A stretch of 64,000 nt of DNA from Ptiloglossa arizonensis. Taxonomy: Eukaryota > Arthropoda > Insecta > Hymenoptera > Colletidae. Under the pieces are notes generated by a model. That model was not told where the DNA came from. It saw only the letters and a list, made by a program, of their open reading frames with translations, and did not search any database. The translations under genes were made by a program, and so were the position numbers. Of this stretch, positions 62,401 through 64,000 are shown in pieces. The first letter of the stretch is position 1, and each line of letters opens with the position of its first letter. The stretch is from positions 4,964,001 to 5,028,000 of the forward strand of contig NC_135054.1 of NCBI RefSeq assembly GCF_051014685.1. The letters are read 5' to 3'.

Positions 62401-62789
62401 AATATTGTTACGCATACGAGCGCGATGAGACTGCGGGAAACACGAATTCGCTCCCGGCTTCTTAATAATGAATGACGCATACGATAATATTATGAAACAA
62501 CGAAAATTAAAACGACCAAATCCTCGAACCTTTCCCAGTACCGGGAAAACCGTACTCGAGGTGATGTCAACGCGACGCAAAAATATTGAACGGGCTCGAT
62601 GTAAAAATCGGCGTCAAACGCAACATAACTCCGTCTCTGTGAAAATGCATGGTTCCGCGTTTGAATTCAACTTCTGATATTACGACCTGATTTGCAGAAC
62701 CGGACCGTTTAATTAACCAGAGAAACGCGGAAATCGAATATTTTCCTATTCCGTATTTCCCCCTCTCCCGATCGTATCGCGACTCTTAA
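59461..62789. other. Non-coding spacer, no supported gene
   Basis: A palindromic TATATACATATGTATATA run lies at 59778-59795. TATACGAACACCCTATAG near 61728 resembles the end of an insect repeat. The plus frame at 62468-62677 (69 codons, begins MNDAYDNIMKQRKLKRPNPR) is basic and protein-like but unrecognised. Confidence 0.4.
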
Positions 62790-62940
62790 TACATACATAC
62801 ACATATAGATATATGCATACATATATACATACATACATACATACATACATACATACATACATACATACATCCATACATACATACATCCATACATACATAC
62901 ATCCATACATGCATACATGCATACATGCATACATACGTAC
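62790..62940. repeat. CATA tetranucleotide microsatellite
   Basis: A long CATA run with interspersed CATC and CATG variants in a regular spacing at its right end. Minus frames through it encode Cys-Met-Tyr-Val repeats and are not genes. Confidence 0.97.
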
Positions 62941-63318
62941 GTCGGTCAAGACTTTGAGAAGTATTTTTTATGAATTTTGAAAAAATTGGAAGAGACGGGC
63001 GAGAGAGAATCGTAGACCCGTAGCGAGAAAAACCGGCTGAAACGAATAAATTCGTCATTTACGAGGAGCACGAGAGACGTCACCTCTTAAAAAAGAATGG
63101 CCATGCTGCACAAAAACCACTAGCCAGTCCCGATCGCTTTTCATTCGCATTCCACGGATGCGTAGAGGACAGGTAAATCTTTAAGCGTTGTTCGTTGACA
63201 TATGTACATATGTATGTATCTCCCGGAATTAACAAGACATTTCGAGGGAACTGAATCATTTTCGTCGCATACGGTACTACCTACTCGAAGAATGCACGAT
63301 CACGAGTACATACTAAAT
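62941..63318. other. Non-coding, no gene seen
   Basis: Mixed composition. A short palindromic CATATGTACATATGTATG run lies near 63200. Nothing else recognised. Confidence 0.5.
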
Positions 63319-63358
63319 TGTTCGATAAGTTTTGTCGTTCGATAAAACTTATTCAACA
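63319..63358. repeat. Mariner-end palindrome, reverse orientation copy
   Basis: TGTTCGATAAGTTTT (63319-63333) pairs with AAAACTTATTCAACA (63344-63358) at 13 of 15 positions. The centre (GTCGTTCGAT) is the reverse complement of the centre of the 17061-17108 palindrome, so this is the same short repeat in the opposite orientation. Confidence 0.8.
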
Positions 63359-63367
63359 GTATAGTAC

Positions 63368-63400
63368 TAGGTTGCTCGATAAAACGTATCGGACAACCTA
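63368..63400. repeat. Second mariner-end palindrome, adjacent
   Basis: TAGGTTGCTCGATA pairs with TATCGGACAACCTA at 12 of 14 positions around AAACG, 9 bases after the previous palindrome. It carries the same AGGTTG terminus and looks like a further derivative of the same mariner family. Confidence 0.75.
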
Positions 63401-64000
63401 TTATACTCCACCACTAACCTAACTCTTGTACAAGAAAGAAACAAAGAAAAATTCTATTCTATTCGCAGTTCAATTTTAAACGAAATTTTAAATGTGCATT
63501 TACGCTTTGCGTTGCACTTGATTGTCTGGAACGTTCGAAGAACCTTCTGTAATTATTTTACCATTTCCAAAATCAAAATCATATTTTCGATGCGTACAAT
63601 TTTTAAAATAAAGTTACCGAGTAATGCGCGATGAAAAAGATCGATGGTGTCGTTTCGGTACGACGCGAGACCTCTTTCGCTATCAATTGGGTGCGTTATC
63701 ATTTTCATTAGATATCACTTACTCGTTCTACAGCGTTGAAGCGAAGATTACCTCCGGCAAGCAAACTCAACTTGTACTGTACGAGTTCAAATTCGGTAGC
63801 GCACTTATTGGAAACGACCAGAAAGATAAATATAGCATTCGAGGAATCTGCCACCTCTGAACATGCTGTCCGACGATGTTTTGTGAATTTTCGAGCTGAT
63901 GACTCCATACATACGTATATACCTCTAAAGAAACTATAGCACAGACCGCTCGACGTGTCCCGACAATGAAGTTTTGGAAGCGTCATAGAGTAAATCGATT
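63401..64000. other. Non-coding, no gene seen
   Basis: Open frames on both strands (63624-63860 plus, 63708-63986 minus) overlap and match nothing recognised. Confidence 0.4.

Noticed and set aside
62709..63058. Cys-Met-Tyr-Val repeat proteins
   Set aside because: They are translations of the CATA microsatellite in all three minus frames.
1..64000. tRNA, rRNA and well-known insect microRNA genes
   Set aside because: I looked for T-arm (GGTTCGAATCC-like) and A-box words and for familiar microRNA seeds such as let-7, bantam, miR-1 and miR-124; no convincing match. A covariance-model search would be decisive.

Overview
The window looks like nuclear DNA of an insect, most likely a hymenopteran (bee, wasp or ant). 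It is AT-rich yet dense in CpG (TCGA, CGAA and TTCG words throughout), it shows none of the compact operon layout of a prokaryote, and every recognisable protein fragment comes from an insect-type transposable element (mariner, Tc1, pogo/Tigger, Ty1/copia). No complete host gene can be supported. The window reads as intergenic or long-intron DNA. CpG richness removes stop codons on both strands, so most ORFs of 60-250 codons here are chance products.

Layout. 0-2 kb: a possible last coding exon on the minus strand (613-837) with a poly(A) signal downstream. 2-15.9 kb: non-coding, with a GATATA-type minisatellite at 5 kb and a CpG-rich block at 12.4-14.7 kb. 15.9-17.1 kb: a TTAA-flanked element holding three 186-bp tandem copies, then a mariner transposase relic and a mariner-end palindrome. 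19.1-19.6 kb: an inverted repeat inside GATACC-rich DNA. 21.5-24.1 kb: CpG-rich DNA with a possible signal-peptide exon and two short perfect hairpins. 28.6 kb: a possible small minus-strand exon. 29.9-31.4 kb: a decayed pogo/Tigger-like transposon. 31.6-32.3 kb: a non-autonomous element with long terminal inverted repeats. 32.4-36.8 kb: CpG-rich DNA with two notable hairpins. 43.3-45.9 kb: a Ty1/copia relic whose pol region has expanded into a minisatellite of about 1.1 kb. 47.2-48.8 kb: a Tc1 relic next to a pair of direct repeats. 48.8-55 kb: AT-rich, featureless. 54.96-55.83 kb: a second, better preserved Tc1-like transposase pseudogene. 58.5-59.5 kb: a GC-rich, promoter-like block with a CRE palindrome and a TTGCG pentamer array. 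62.8 kb: a CATA microsatellite. 63.3 kb: the mariner-end palindrome again, in the opposite orientation.

The main story is transposon decay and repeat birth: four superfamilies of DNA transposon and one LTR element, all broken, plus satellites that appear to have grown out of them. The most striking case is the copia minisatellite, whose monomer appears to be a piece of the element's own pol coding sequence. Host-gene calls are given at low confidence and rest only on open frames, splice-like junctions and composition.
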